Source of the DNA: Epiperipatus broadwayi | Taxonomy: Eukaryota > Onychophora > Udeonychophora > Euonychophora > Peripatidae | Direction of reading: 5' to 3' | Length of the DNA: 64,000 nt | Assembly: GCA_028023455.1 (NCBI GenBank) | Contig: JAQFVV010012420.1 | Span: 3,348,001-3,412,000 of the forward strand | In this document: positions 29,701 to 44,700 of the stretch, one piece after another | Layout: the number at the start of each line of letters is the position of its first letter | Numbering within the stretch: the first letter of the stretch is position 1 | Position numbers and translations under genes: made by a program | Notes under the pieces: generated by a model | Seen by the model: only the letters and a program-made list of their open reading frames with translations | Databases searched by the model: none | Told to the model about the DNA's origin: nothing

Positions 29701-32700
29701 AGATGTAGACCATGAAGAAAGTTTGAAGCTAATTGTACTTGCATGTAAGTTTGAATTGTACTCGCATGTTAATTTAAAATTTTATTTAATTAATAAAAAA
29801 ACTGAAATATAGATGCTAATTAAAAATGCTAATGTTATTTTTCTGTAGTAGGTGAAAGGTTAGTACTCAATTTAAGACCATAAAAAGGCTTTTATATAGA
29901 TGATCTAAAAACTGTCATAGACAGCATTGTGTACATTTTCTAAAGTTGAATAAAAGAAACTCATTAATTGTTAACTTACAACAATTCAAAATATTGCAGG
30001 GGCACTTCTAGAGAACAAGAATATAGAAAAAAATAATAATAATGAGTTTTTTATCAATTCCACATTTTAAATTTTTTATTTTATATTAAATTTAAAATAT
30101 TTTTTTTCCTATAATAGGGCACCTAGTTCATAATTTCTAAACTAATATTCAATTATACAAAGATGAAAACAGAATTTTACTTTTATAATCATGTTTTAAT
30201 AATTAAACAGAAATTAATAATTATAAACATGAAATTAGCATCGTTTAATGTATATGTAATTAAAAAGAATAAACCACTTTCTCTTGGACTATAAATAAAA
30301 TAATATTCTGTTATAAAAGGAATAGAATGGATTTGCCAATTCTTTAAGCTTTTGGTGTTTATAAAATTATACTTGCCAACACTACTAGTAGAAATTCAGA
30401 GCAAATTCAATATATCAGCCAGCTGAAAATTTGCTAATTGCAGGTTTCAAGGTTATTGAAAATGAAATTCTGCCTTCATCCTTGTATAATTGATTATTAG
30501 TTTAATAATTATTAATACCATGTTTTTATGCAGCTGATATATTGAATTTAATCTGGATTTTCACCAATGTTGCCAAGACTAGGTTTATAAACATCAAAAG
30601 CTCAAAGAATTGGTGGATCCAGTCTATTTTTGATCCTTTGCTAACAGAGTATTATTCATTCATAGCTGGAGGGAGAATGGTTTATTCCCCTTAATTATTT
30701 ATATATATTGTGCCAATCAAAACATGCTTATCCATCTAACACGAGCTGGAACTCACAAAATGTACTTCAAACCCAGTCGAGCCCGAGATTTTGGTCAGGG
30801 ACCAGCCTGGATTCGAACCCACTCTCCAAGCCCCAGGTCAAACACCTAATGGACAACATAACATTGATAGCACACGAGAATTAATTCTTAATCCGGCCCG
30901 CTAGCAAATCGGAGAAAACAATAAGACTGATGGACTTAAACATATATATAAACAACTTAATACTAGAGACATTCCAAAGATAAAATCTAATATATTTAGT
31001 TAATAGGGATTTTACTAATGAATAACTATGGGCAATTAGTGAATTGGATTGATTTAATAATGAGACAGAAACTAATAGATAATGAATTATAAAATATATT
31101 TATTGACAAATTTCATATGTATCTTGATATAACATTATTTAGCACGCAGGCATTTTATTAAGAGACATTACTCTGGGCCATTTAAACAATAATTGATACG
31201 TTGGCAAATAGATTTGTTGCTATTATTTAATGGAAACAAATATCACGCTATACAACTAATCACTACACTCACTTACTAGTTATGCCCTTTTATAATCAGT
31301 TTGAGTGGCTATTACACATGAAATCAAACCAAGTCTGGAGTGAAGCTTAATAATACGTCTAATTATAATAAATTTATATATTAAATATGGGCTTATCCCA
31401 GATAGCTTTAGATCGAAAGTGGTTTTCAAGAATGCTTCAGATCAATGCCGAAGATTGCATATTAGGGTGGAAAGAGTTGGCTATAACGATTTTACTAACA
31501 TGCGAGGCACAAGTAAAATATAATACTAAAGTTGCTCTGCGGATGGAAAAATAGTTTTAGGGTTTTTATGACAAACAACGGTTTACCCAAGAACCGGTCA
31601 TCATGCTGATAAACGGGAACCTTTATTTGGTTCATAAGAAGCAGGGGACTTATGTGCTAATCTGGCCCGTAGCTCAGACTTCGCTACTGCACTACCCATA
31701 CGAGAAGAAGATGGGCTGGACTTACCGTGGCTCCATCTTATATATGTATAAAAAAACAGCACAACGAGAAAATATAAATAAATTCCACATCCGCCAAGCC
31801 GAAGGATATTATAAATTAAATATCATATATTAAATGAACACTAGATCCTCAGCTTGATCAAATGAGCCAACTCTTCTGTAGCATGAGAAATACGATATGC
31901 TACTGACAGGAATATATATATACAAACTTTACTTTATCCCGTTCAATCTTTTTAGTTATCTATAACTACTAAACTTTTAAAAAGGGGGAAAAGTATATTT
32001 AATAAGGGACTTACGAATACTTAACTAAAAAAATATACTTATGATTACATAATAATTAAAGGTTGAAAAGCCACATTTTATATTTATATTAATTAATTTA
32101 CTAAATGACAAAATATGAATTTAGGTTTCGAAACAGCGCATGAAATGACGCTATATAAATAATAATACGGAGATTTTAAATTTATATCTTTAAAAACATA
32201 TTCTATAATTAAATGCACGCTGTTTCGAAACATAGGCATAATTAATAATAATTAAAAATAAGCAAAAGAAAAGCAAAATATAACTGCAGTGATTAAATTA
32301 TATAGCAAAACATTAATTAACACAGAAATTTAGCAAAAGTATTTCATTTATAGAAAGAGTTTACAATATTGAATTAATAAAGAAATTTACAAAAGTATTT
32401 CATTTTATAGAATTTAAAGATTATTTGGAAAACAATTTAGGAAGAAGCTTCAATAATATGGTTAGCTAACCTGTTTTTGAAGAAATAATGATTGTTTCAC
32501 AAATTCACACAGAGCTCTGCTATTTTAAATAATATTATAACAGTTCTATAGCTGGACTGGATAGATTTGAGCTGGAACGAAGGTGAGTTCTTTGGCGGTT
32601 TATGGCATGTTCTTATTCAGTTGCGAGATGATTTAAAATGGTGTTGGAACGACGGCAAGTCCTTTTTAGCGGCTTATGGCATCTTTTATTTGTTATAAGC

Positions 32701-35700
32701 TTGTTGCTTCGGCATTGGATGGATTGAACTTCGGCGTTCCATCATGGGAACGGCAGCAAAATTTTGCCTGACTTTAGTCAGACATGGTAAAATTAAACAA
32801 CGTATAACTTCTGATCTTAACAGCTCTTCAAAAGCAAGATGGCGTATATCTTCCCGCTTAAAATAAGCCCTATTTATACATTTCGTCTAAACTTTGACAC
32901 CTTTTTGGAATTTAGTTTGCCTCGGGACCAATTGACTTTTAATTAAACAAAATAATATAATCCAATTTCTACAACAGATAACGTCTCCGAGGTGTTACAT
33001 TTAATTTACTTAAAATTATTAAAATATATAAATTATATAATTTGATTCAGTTTCATTAATTAAATTCCTATTTTAGGTGTTATAAAATGTTAAAGCTTAG
33101 CAGAAGGAACGGTACTCTGATTTAATGATAAAGTCTTTTGTTGAAACCAAAATCAATCAGTAAACAGATTTTACATTTACCCAGGTGCAGTCACTAATTA
33201 ATTTCTTGTTTACACAAAATTATCATTTTTAATTATAAACGGATTTTTATTTTACTGAAATAAATAACTTTTAACATATTTGTTTTTACAATATTATTTG
33301 TTTATTTAAAAAAAAGCAAATTTAAAGAAAATACTTTAGTTTCAATTATATATGTAAAACATTAAATCAGAAAACCGTTAAATATATTTTAAAGAAAATA
33401 TTTTACATTATATCTTTTTTATTTAAACTTAAATATATCTATAAATCATTTTGCCGTTATTCCAAGGTTTAAATTGTCCTTCCACATACGAATATCATAG
33501 CGAATATAATTAAGAATTGACTGAAAATTAATAAAACATTTTATAATAATTTATGAGCATTTCTACGTTATAATTTTATCAAACCTGTCTAATTATAGCG
33601 TGTTTCGTATGTAAATAGATGATGCCATTCAAGCGGCCATGATAGCAAAGTTTTTCCCGCTCGACTTATATATTACATTTTTACATTTAAGATAGGTTCG
33701 AAACTAGTTCAGACGAGTAGGTCATTAGGTTGATGGTGAAATGGAAAGAGATTGGAAGGTTTACGTTTCAATATATTTTAATACAATAATATTTTGGCAA
33801 ACAATTTTCAAAACAAATTAATTGTATGAAAGTGTAGCACTTGATATTCGAGTCATTAAGATGCTAATACATTGCTAAGATCAGCTTTTCACATAGTTGA
33901 TACAAAACATCAAGCAATTTATGAAGAAAGAGAGAATATCAAATATTTTAAAATGATCCACTTATAAGAATTGAATATGTAGAATTTTATAAAATAATAT
34001 GAATAAGAGTTAATGAAAGTATAACTGAATTGGCAAAGAAAGCTATAGAAGGAAATAAAAATAACACAACATCTTACTATTGGAAGAAAAAAATTTTCAG
34101 CAATAAAAATAAAATTGGATACTATTAATAAAATTAGAAATGATAACCATGAAGTGTATAGAAGTGTCTGTCAATTTCACATTTTCCACTCAATAGATAA
34201 CTTTTAGATAAATTCTGGCTTTGGGTTGGTATTTTTAGATCTAGTGTCTGAAGCTATTCTAGTGTCTCTGAGGAGTGCCGAAGCACGAAACCATGGTCAG
34301 AGGTTAGGGGAAGGGGAGTTCCTCACAGAGATATTTTTAATGCTTTCTCAGGCTAAACATTTATCACAAACCTTGTTGAGCAATTGACAAATGCTCATTG
34401 TTTAGATTTAGAAGCAGTTTTAGCACAGAAGATCATATTCAAGTATCAAGAGAAGTTATAGAAAAAACTAGTGAGTATGAGTTGCCATTATGCTTTGAAT
34501 TTGTAGATTATGAAAAGGCATTTGACTCTAAAACATTTATGTAGTGATTAAAGTTTTTGACCTCCAATATTTGGATTCTGGATGTTATCAAATTCTGGAG
34601 AATATTTATCAAAATTCAACAGTGGCAATAAAATTATTTGGTGCCATTAACAATATTAAGTTTAATTAGGGAGTACAACAGAATGATTCTATATCTCCAA
34701 AACTTTTTACAGCCAATTTATGGGAATTATTTTATGGGATTAAAAGGAAACAAAAATATGTGATTTCATAGATTTTGTATATGATGTTATTGTTTTTGCA
34801 AATAATGCTTCAGAACCTCAATTGATATATTAAGACTTATAAACAGAAAAATAGAACCAAATATAAATGCCAAAGACATTTCATATAAGAAGAAATAGAT
34901 TGATAATTGATGATAATGAATTAGAAGAAATTAACAATTGCAAATATCTTAGTCTGATTTTTACTACAAATGGAAATAAAATGAATAAAGTTAATTATAA
35001 ATATAATGCTTTTGGTAGAAATAACTTAAGATTAAAAGAAAATATGCAAGTGTTTGAAAAAAAAAGTTTATTAATAGAATATATGGATTTGAGACTTAGA
35101 TGCTTAACAAAAGAATAATACTGATTTCAAATCATATAAGGAAGTGTAGACTAATGTATCAAAAAGGAATTGAAAGTGAAATACATGTAATAGACAGGTA
35201 TCACTGATATCATTGAAAGAATTAAGAGTAGCGGCATTAGATGTATTGCTAGAAGAAAAACAATAATTTAACAGCTGAAGTTTGAAACTGGATCTCAAAA
35301 AATTGTAAACACCTAGAAAGAGTCAATATAATGTGGGTGGATAACATGATGTTTTTAGAATGATATAGTGATGAGAAGCCATGGTTTAGAGAGAATTTGA
35401 AAGTATGTTAGTAATCAATCAGTAATGGTTAATAATGATGGTGATGAATTCACTGGTTTAGTCTTTTTATAAAATGTTATTTAAATATTTAGCAGTAGGA
35501 CTTCAAATTCTTTTACTATTATAAAAAAATTTATGAACCTATGCAGTCAATTAATGATTGCACAAATATGTGCACAAGAACTATTTTTAATCTATTTATG
35601 AAAATTCAGGAACTTTTATCCTGAGAAAATTATGATGGGATTTTTTTAATTTTGGAAATCAGCAGACTTATTTTTGCATGAGTTAGAATTACATAAAATA

Positions 35701-38700
35701 ATCCTTTTTGTTAATCTTGAATACACATATAAAAAATAAAAAAAAATTCAGTAAATAAGTATTTAAATTAAAATTTTCACATTTGAAAATAAATTAAAAA
35801 AAAAAACCCGTTTAATAAATACTATACCTTAAAAAGCCTAATTCCCATGAATGCCATGTTTTATTTACATTTTTTTAATACTATTTATGTAACATAAATT
35901 TGTAACTAAATGTTCATAGCATCATGATTGCGTAATTTTGTTAAAAAGAATGCACAAAAGTAATTTTAAAATTTAGTATGCAATAGTTATTTTTTTGTTA
36001 ATATGACAGTGATGATAAAAGCTAGATTTTAATTTCATTGTATATTATTGTTCCATAACATAGTGTAATTAGCAGTAGTAGTAGATGCTGTATTACAATA
36101 TATATTTGTAAATAACTATGACTAATATAACTTAGTCAAAAGTGCACTAAGTAAAAATTGCAAATTTTATTCAGATTTTAAGCATATTGCTTACACGTTT
36201 TTGCATATAGTTATTTTGCATATTAAATTTTAAAATTAAACAAAAAATCCATTTAACATTATTCCCTTAAAATCATATCATTTTATATATATATAAACAT
36301 TTCTATCTAAAATAGGCAAAACTCTCCATATAGTAGTACCACTCAGTGCACGCCAGAATAATCAATGGATGCTAGAAGGCTTGTGCATAAAATCCCTATC
36401 TGGTGCCTACTCATCAATTATGCCCAGACTAGTTTCTAGCTTGTGGCTTTCGTCAGTGAGGAGCCTTGGATCTGAGAGCACTGCACCTAGATAAGGCAAC
36501 CATCCAGCAGCCACCTTTTATCTCTACTTAACTACAAAACTATGACTCTAAAATTGAAAACACAATAATATTTTCCAATTCAAGCTCACTAGCTTATACA
36601 GTCATATAAATTTGAACTCATTTCAGTACCCGTACATTTTGGTGTCTTTGATTCTTTAATAACCATAGCCACCACTATCCTATTAGGCAGGATTGGTATT
36701 AAACTACTAAACATCACATAATCACCATTTTTTATGCTTGCTCATAACTGTTATTAAACACACATTATGAATATTATGACACAATGTTAAATTCTGTTTC
36801 ATTCTTTTGAAACTTTATATCTTGAAAAAATTTTAAAAGAAAAAATGGATAAATACTATATAGTTGTCATAATATAAAAATAGTTTTATAATGAAGGGAT
36901 AAGTCATATTTTTGAATTATTAGTAATGTTCATTTTGATATTATTAATCCAGATTGGTTAAAAGATAAAGAATTTGGATTAGTGGTATTGGATCATTGTG
37001 TTTGTGTATATATATAATTATAAGCTATTACATATATTAATACCTAAACTTCTTGAATTTTGTTTGTGGTCCAGATTTAAATGTGTTATTTCGATGTTCT
37101 CTGCTATCATTTAAACTAGAAAGAAGTAACATTTATTTACATTAATTATAAATAAAATCTTGAAACTATTTTTTAACCTTTTTGATTTTTAGGATTATTA
37201 TAAAACTTTATGTGCTTAGCCTTGTATAATAAATTTTTTTAACTGTAGCTAATTAATATTAAGCATATTTTGAAGACATAGAATTAAAAGAGAATCTGTA
37301 AATGAATAAGGAATTAATTATGATTAATCAGTCTTTTCACATATATTTTGCAGCACTAGAAGATAAATATGTTATAGATATGACAATTTATCTGAGCTGA
37401 TATTTAATTACATTATTCTCTATAGTGACTTGGTTTCCTGCAACAATTTTTCTCAAACATTTAGCTTTTTTTATTATTCTGATATTCATGCCTCTCATTG
37501 TGATATTAGAATCAGCAATGAAGATTTTTTTGTCATTTTGTTTTTCTCATGTGTTGCTCATTTAATATGAAGCATGTCTAATGGCTTCTAGAAAATTTCC
37601 TCAAACTATATACATTCCTTTGTATGGAATGATCTGACAACTCATTGAGTTGCTTATTTTGTCTCTGTTTGTCCTTTCTCATTAAGACAATTTCTATGAG
37701 AAACAATATAATAGCATATATATGGCTTTCCTTATTCTTTGAAAGTTTATTACTTTTTTGTCACTGATTTTTACAATGATTTAATTATATTTGTACTCTG
37801 TATGTATACACATGTATTGGTATATTATGATAAATATTTTCATTTTATTTTATTTAGAATTTTAGCAACAGATATTAATATCATAAAAACTTTGCCATCC
37901 AGTCATTTAGTTCGTTTTACTCAAAATTTAATAAAACTCATTGCAATGTCTATGGATGTAACTGAAGGAGCAACTGAAATGCCTATTACAACATTAGTTC
38001 CGTGGATTTTGTTATACAGACTCATTGAACAGTATGTAGATTATTAATAATTTTTGCATGGCTTTATAGTGTATATTTTTAAAAATGTTTGATTGTTAAA
38101 AAATCTTATTATATAATTGTAATTAAATCATTTAAATTAATTATTTTAAACTTGTATTTTTTGTATAGAAAATTAATTTTTCATTTATTTCTAATTTCCT
38201 TTTTCTAAAATTGTAAAAATGATTTTTTACTTGGAAGTCTTTGAAATAATAAGATATTTATTTTTAGAAAAATCATTGAAATACCATGTTTTTATTTAAA
38301 TATAAATATGAATAAGTATTAATTTGTCAACTCTTTCATTGTTTTCCCCTTAGTCATTAATAACTACAGACTTTTTTTTTAGATCAGTGATCAATTTATT
38401 TTTTCTCCGATATTTTTGCCTTTTATCATTTAAATACTTTTCCATCCATATCCTTTGTAATTCCTCTGTCTCAAAATATATGGCCAATTCAATTTTTTTT
38501 TTCATTTTATAATAAAGTGGGAATTTTTAAAATATGTTTTTAACATGTATCATCAAAAATTCTGATTGTCAACTTATTGTTCTCATTCGAAAGTGTCTAT
38601 AATTTTTCACCTTTTTCTAATTGTCTGAATATCTGCTGCATATAAAGTTGGATCCCAAGTAAAATAGTAATTTTTCTCGGGCCACAATATAATCTGTATC

Positions 38701-41700
38701 ACTTGTAAAAATCTGTTTGGTCATTACAATTCTCTTTTTTATATTCTTTGTAGCTATTTCCATAATCAGCCAAGCAATTTTTAAAATACTTAAAAGCATT
38801 AACTTATTTTAAAACTTTTTATTCAATTGTTGAGGTTTTTATAAATTTGATCTATAATCATTATATTGCTTTTATTCTAAATTTTCTAAAAATTTCCTCA
38901 ATTGTTCTTAACATTATGATGAACTTTTTTTAGTATCTACGTTCATTGTCATTTCATCAGTAAAATTAAAGCATTGTGTTTATCTATTCCCAATGTTAAC
39001 TCTTCTTTTATCAAAATTAAACTTAATAATAAAATTAAATGAAACAGGACAAAAGTAGTACTTTGTCTTAACTCATCCCTATATCTGTAAGAAAATTATT
39101 TTCTTATAATTATTTTGGATTAATTTACAGATTTTCTAATAGTCACCTTGTTAATTTATGAGCTTTATGCTTTGAAATAGAACCCAAATCATTTTATCAA
39201 AAGCTTTTTCAAGTTCTATAAATAAATATTAGCACTGGACTAGCCTTTAACTTTAAAGAATATAACTTCTTTAAGCTTGTATTTTGTAATTAAATTTTCT
39301 CATTGTGGTTTGATCCTTTTCTGCTGATATTTAATTGTTTTAGAAATCTGTAGAGTAAAGAATAAGTAATGTGGCATTTACTGCTTACTTGTAGGAGCTT
39401 AATAACTTAATCTGCAATATGTTTTTGTATTAAAACTGCTGCATGCAGTATTTATATATATATAATTGATGGGAGTAATCTACTTTTTGCCAGGCACACC
39501 AATTTTTAAGCTTTTGATATTTATAAATTTATTTTTGCCAACACTGATAGAAACTCATAATGAACTTAACTATTTTAGCCAGATGAAAATTTGACATTAA
39601 TAATTATTAAACTAATAACCAATTATACAAGATTGGAAACAGAATTTCACTTTTAATAATTAAAACAGGAGCTTAATAATGGTAAACATGGGCAGAGAGA
39701 TATGTGTTTTGTTGATATTTTACTTACTGCAACAATTGAAAAAAAAAACAATAAAGAACAATTGAAATTATTTGCTGTTTTTCTGAAAACACATTTTTAT
39801 CTGTCATAAAAAAAGATGTTTTTTTCATATATTTTTTATATTCTTATTTTGTATTACAAACTCACAATTAATTTACTCAATAATGTATTTTATCTGCCAA
39901 TTAAAATGAGAACATTTACTAGAAAAATATCCACTTAAGAAAATATTTAAAACAACTTTTCTTTTCTTTTTTTTGAGCTATAATTAAGTACATTATATGA
40001 TGAAAAAAAATCTAATTTAAAGATTAAACATAAACAAAACCCTAATCAGAATTTTTTTAATTTTTCCCCCCCTTTTTAAATATATGTACACACAACATAT
40101 AAATGTTATAAAAGAAATGTGTATGTGTATTTTTATTTTCCACATATAACAAAAGTATCTGAATTGTGTTTTATGTATATATATATTTTTAGTGAGGAAT
40201 CTGTTATCAAAGCTTTAGCAATGAAAACAAAATCAGAAAATAGCACTGTGACTGCAGGTGAAACTAAAGTTGAAAATGTGGTATTTGATGTTGGGATGCC
40301 TTCATCTCTGATGCTGTTGTATACAGCACACGAATATCTTGGAAGGTAATATTTTACAATTTGTTTTTTTTTTTTAATGAAGTAAATTCTTGATTCATCA
40401 TTCATGCATATATTGTTTTTCTACATCCATTGCTTTCTTAGTTTTAAAATCAGTAGAAATACATGATATTTTTTTATGGATTGCATGTGCAAACAGGTTT
40501 TTTTAAAAAAAAAAAATTCCAGACATTTCTATTATTTTATTTTGAAAAATAACAATCATATCTTCTCTCTCTCTTAATTCTTGTAATTGAGAAGTATATA
40601 TATTTTTTAATTATAAATATTTAAAAATAGTTATACTTTATTCCCAGACATTTTTTATTTTAGCATTTGTTCTTTAAAAGCAAAACATTTCTTTCTGTTT
40701 ATATATGCAAGCTTTTGACTTTCTTTTAAGTGTTACAATCAAAGTAGATTTTCATAGATTAATTAAACTATTATCCAAAACAAATAAATATCAATCAATC
40801 TTTTTTGTAAAATAATGATAAAACAACGATCACATTATTTATTTTAAAAAAGTAATCTTATCTAAATACTATAATTTATATTAATTTTAATTTTTTTAAA
40901 TGTATCAATCTAAATAAGATCGAAGCAACTAATTATATTTACAATTATTTAATTATCAACCCAGCTTTAATCTCTTATTGAGACCTTTTCGACATCTAAA
41001 GTTTTATACATCACATGACCTATTAATTACATTTACTTCACTTATTGGACATTATTTTACCTTAAACAATACAATTAACATTACACATATAAGCGTAAAT
41101 AAGTGACATTAAATAAAAATACATAAAAAATTTTGGTACACATATACATGTATTTTTATAATTAAATAATTGTAAATATAATTATTTGTTTGTTTCAATC
41201 TTATTTAGATTGATTATCATATGAAGTATTGAAGTGGTAAATCTGTAATACATATTTAACTTTACTGTCTGATGACATTACATACCTTTAAAGTAGGGTT
41301 TGAACCAATTTATATGTTTATTTGGTCATCCAGGAATGTTAAGCACACGCATATACACATAACTTCCACCCTGTTTATTTAAGAAATGGTTATGTGTAAC
41401 CAGTTGAATTATTATTTTAGCTTAAGTATATTTTATTTTCAAACTTGTAAATTCCCTTCACTTAGATAATTGTGTATGTGCGTATATGTATTACAGATAT
41501 AAAAATGAATACGATTAATGTAAAGCTAAAGCAATGCTAGAAAAATCTAAAAAGTATTATTACAATTTTAAAATGTCATTCTCATTTAACTATTTCAAGT
41601 CAAACCAAATGGATCATTTTAAAGTTATTTGCAATTTTAAAAATACGTTTAAATAATGCTTTCTGGAACGTATTGTTTACATCTTCCAATATTGCCAAAT

Positions 41701-44700
41701 TTCAAGTATAGGAGGAGCAGAAGTTCTAGGAAGACGCAAAAGGAGTTCAAATCACTCTTCTCTCTGGTATTTGTGTAGAGAGTGGAAACAAAATGGACTG
41801 TGAGTAAAAGGAATTTGCCTCCCTGATCTTAAATCGCCTTTGTTCTGCCTCCCTGCTATGCCATCGCTACTTGAGAACTGTTATGTTTAATTGTAAAAGA
41901 ATATTAGAAGATGCTTACCATTATTTTATTAGTATTGTGCCTTGCTAAACTTCGTATATGTTATTATAAGTGGCCACCATAACTTCTAAAGGTAATCCGT
42001 TTTGCCGAAGAATGAACTTTTAATTCTCCTCACTTCATTTCTTTCCTAAATCTTAATTGTAATCAGAATGTAATCTTTATTTATTTTATAACTGATTATA
42101 AACTTAATTATCGTTAAATTTGTGATTTTCTCTCTTAAGTTTTTAAACTCGTTCTTTGAAACGCTAAGCACAGAATTATGTACTTTAAATCTATCATTAG
42201 CTTTTTAAGTTTCACGCTCTAATTATTTTATTTTATGCGGCAAAACTTGTTTTAAATATATATCTTATTAAATTAGTTTTAGTACGCTAATGTTTTAATC
42301 TAGCGAACTTATATTATTTCAATCATCATTCCGATATTTTGGAATATTTAAATAGTAAAACGTAAAATTTCTTACTGAACGCTGTTCGCTCGGTTAAATA
42401 TTTGAAATATATGCTTAATGGCGGATGGTTTAAAAATTATATTATGGCATAAGATAAACCTTTTGTTGTCGTCACTATCGATATTTAAATGCATTTTATC
42501 TTCTTAAAATAAATTTGATTATTAATATATTTTAATAACTATTTATTATTTATACGCCATTAAGAGTTAAATTGCTTATAATATATTGTCGTTTAAAATA
42601 CTTGGACTTGTTAAATAGGAAATAATATTTTCCCTCTTCTATATTCGACATCCTAAATTTATTAAAGTTATACGTACGATGCTGAGTGGGTTATTATTTT
42701 ATCATGGCGTTACGCATGATATTATTGCTCTATTTAAGCTTAAATTATTTCATTAGTCATTTAAGACTTAAGCCATATTCGCATTGCTTACTTACGATAG
42801 CATTTTAAAGTACTTATATTTTGCTTTATCATATTTATCATCCGAACTCCAGATTTTCTTCACGTAACTCGTTTAGGAATGAGGTTTGGTAGAACCGATC
42901 TCAGGATAAACATTAGAGTATTAAGGCTATGCATGTGACACGTCGGAGGGCATACCATGGAATCCTTACCACTCATATTTTCGAATACTGCCTTGTGATA
43001 AATACAAGAGGAATCATATATATGATAAAGTTTTTCAGTCCAAAGACGGACATCTTCTCCATTTTAAACACTGTCAGCACTGCGAGTTCTTTTATGGGTA
43101 GTTCTCATATTGTTTATAAGACGTGGCGCAGTGATGTTTGTAAACCACTTATTTTATAATTAGTCTACTATTTTAGGATTGTCACAGTAAAGCTAATTTA
43201 GGCTAACCCATTCCTCATTTGTACAGGCCCAAATATGCTCATAAACGATAAATTATTAACTATCATATCAAGAGTAAACCTCTCTTTAGAGATGAATTTG
43301 TAAATGTCCTTATCATTACTTAAAGTAATGATTACCGCATTGATAACATTAATTTATTATTATACTATAACTCATTAGCATACTAAATCAGTTGCTTATA
43401 TGCAAAGTAATAACTGCATTAAATCTGTGCTATGTGTTCTAATGTAAATTAAATTGTTTATATTTATTAAATTATTATGTTTTAATAATTACTCATGCGT
43501 TGTGTCTTACTGACTCTCACTCATTGAATTCCATTTAATATTTACAATAGTGTTAGTAATGCTTAGAAGTTATAACTGATTATTTCAAATAGATATTTGT
43601 CTCTAGGTTGTTCTATCTTTGCTCATTCTGGATGGATACTATTTTATAATTCATGTTTCTTTTGCAATGCTAGCTGTGTGTAATTCATTTAAAATCTATA
43701 AATTGTCCCTTCACATAAGATATTTGATTGAGCCAAGATTTGATATTATTTATTTACATTAATTACCCTATAGATCTCGTGTTTCTCTGCTGTGTCTCTG
43801 GGACCAGAATGAATAAAATTTCATGTTATCATCAGAAGTGTTGTTTATAATGTTATAGTTTTAGAGAAGAGCAAATAGGGCAGAATTCATGATTGCTCCT
43901 GACCTGTGTATCTCGGGCATGAGTGGATTTAGGGTACTTTTGCTTAGATTCTAAACCTTGTTAAATGAACATACAATTCTGACCGGTACAGTATATATTT
44001 ATAACAACCTTATGGACAAATAATGTTTATATTGGATATTTGGCTATTGTATATATTTGAATTATATTTGTTTCGGCATCATAAAAGTTTTTTGAACATT
44101 ATTATATACAGAATTTTAAATATGGGAACATCTTATGTAAATGATATATGAGACATTTTTATATTTAAATTTGGATTAAATTTTAATGTTTTTAAACAGG
44201 TATGGAATATTTAAAAGAGAATTGAAGGATTAAAATATCAGTTATCATTTTTAAATAAATGTAAAAAGAATGGAATAATGCCTACATCATATAAGTTCAG
44301 AATTAATAATGTGAAAATTTATAAAAATAAAGATTTATATAATAAAATTCAAGTGACAATTTTAAATTGGTTTTTAAAAGAAAAATATGTTGAAATTAAT
44401 TATAATATTAAAAAATATAATAGAAATAAATATATATTAAAGAGAAATATATCTGAAAATTTTTTTAAATATATAAAGATTGGTTTGTTCAGTCGTAATA
44501 TTGAATTGATTAATAGTCTTTGGAAGAAATATGATTGTAAATGGAATTGGTTATGTGATAAAGCAGAAAACATTAAAAATAAATTAAATAATATATCTAC
44601 TAAAAATGAATAGAATAAAAAGGAAGAGAATAATTTAATAAATTTATCTAATGTGGAATTTGATAATGAACAATCAAGGGTTTTAAATAAAGGAGTTGAT

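Noticed and set aside
23385-30700. CRISPR-like spaced repeats
   Set aside because: Units are about 300 bp, diverged and head-to-tail in an animal intron; there is no short repeat/spacer pattern anywhere in the window.
30797-30870. tRNA gene or SINE head on the minus strand (GGGTTCGAATCCA and an A-box-like gtccattaggtg)
   Set aside because: The T stem does not pair properly, no acceptor stem was found, and the homologous LTR2 copies X and D lack the B-box sequence.
37858-38047. Exon 12 as a terminal exon ending at the stop at 38045
   Set aside because: There is a good phase-2 donor at 38032 and exon 13 continues the conserved protein in frame; the text after 38031 has no match.
40133-40405. 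90-codon minus-strand frame over exon 13
   Set aside because: It is the antisense shadow of the conserved CABIN1 exon 40193-40345.
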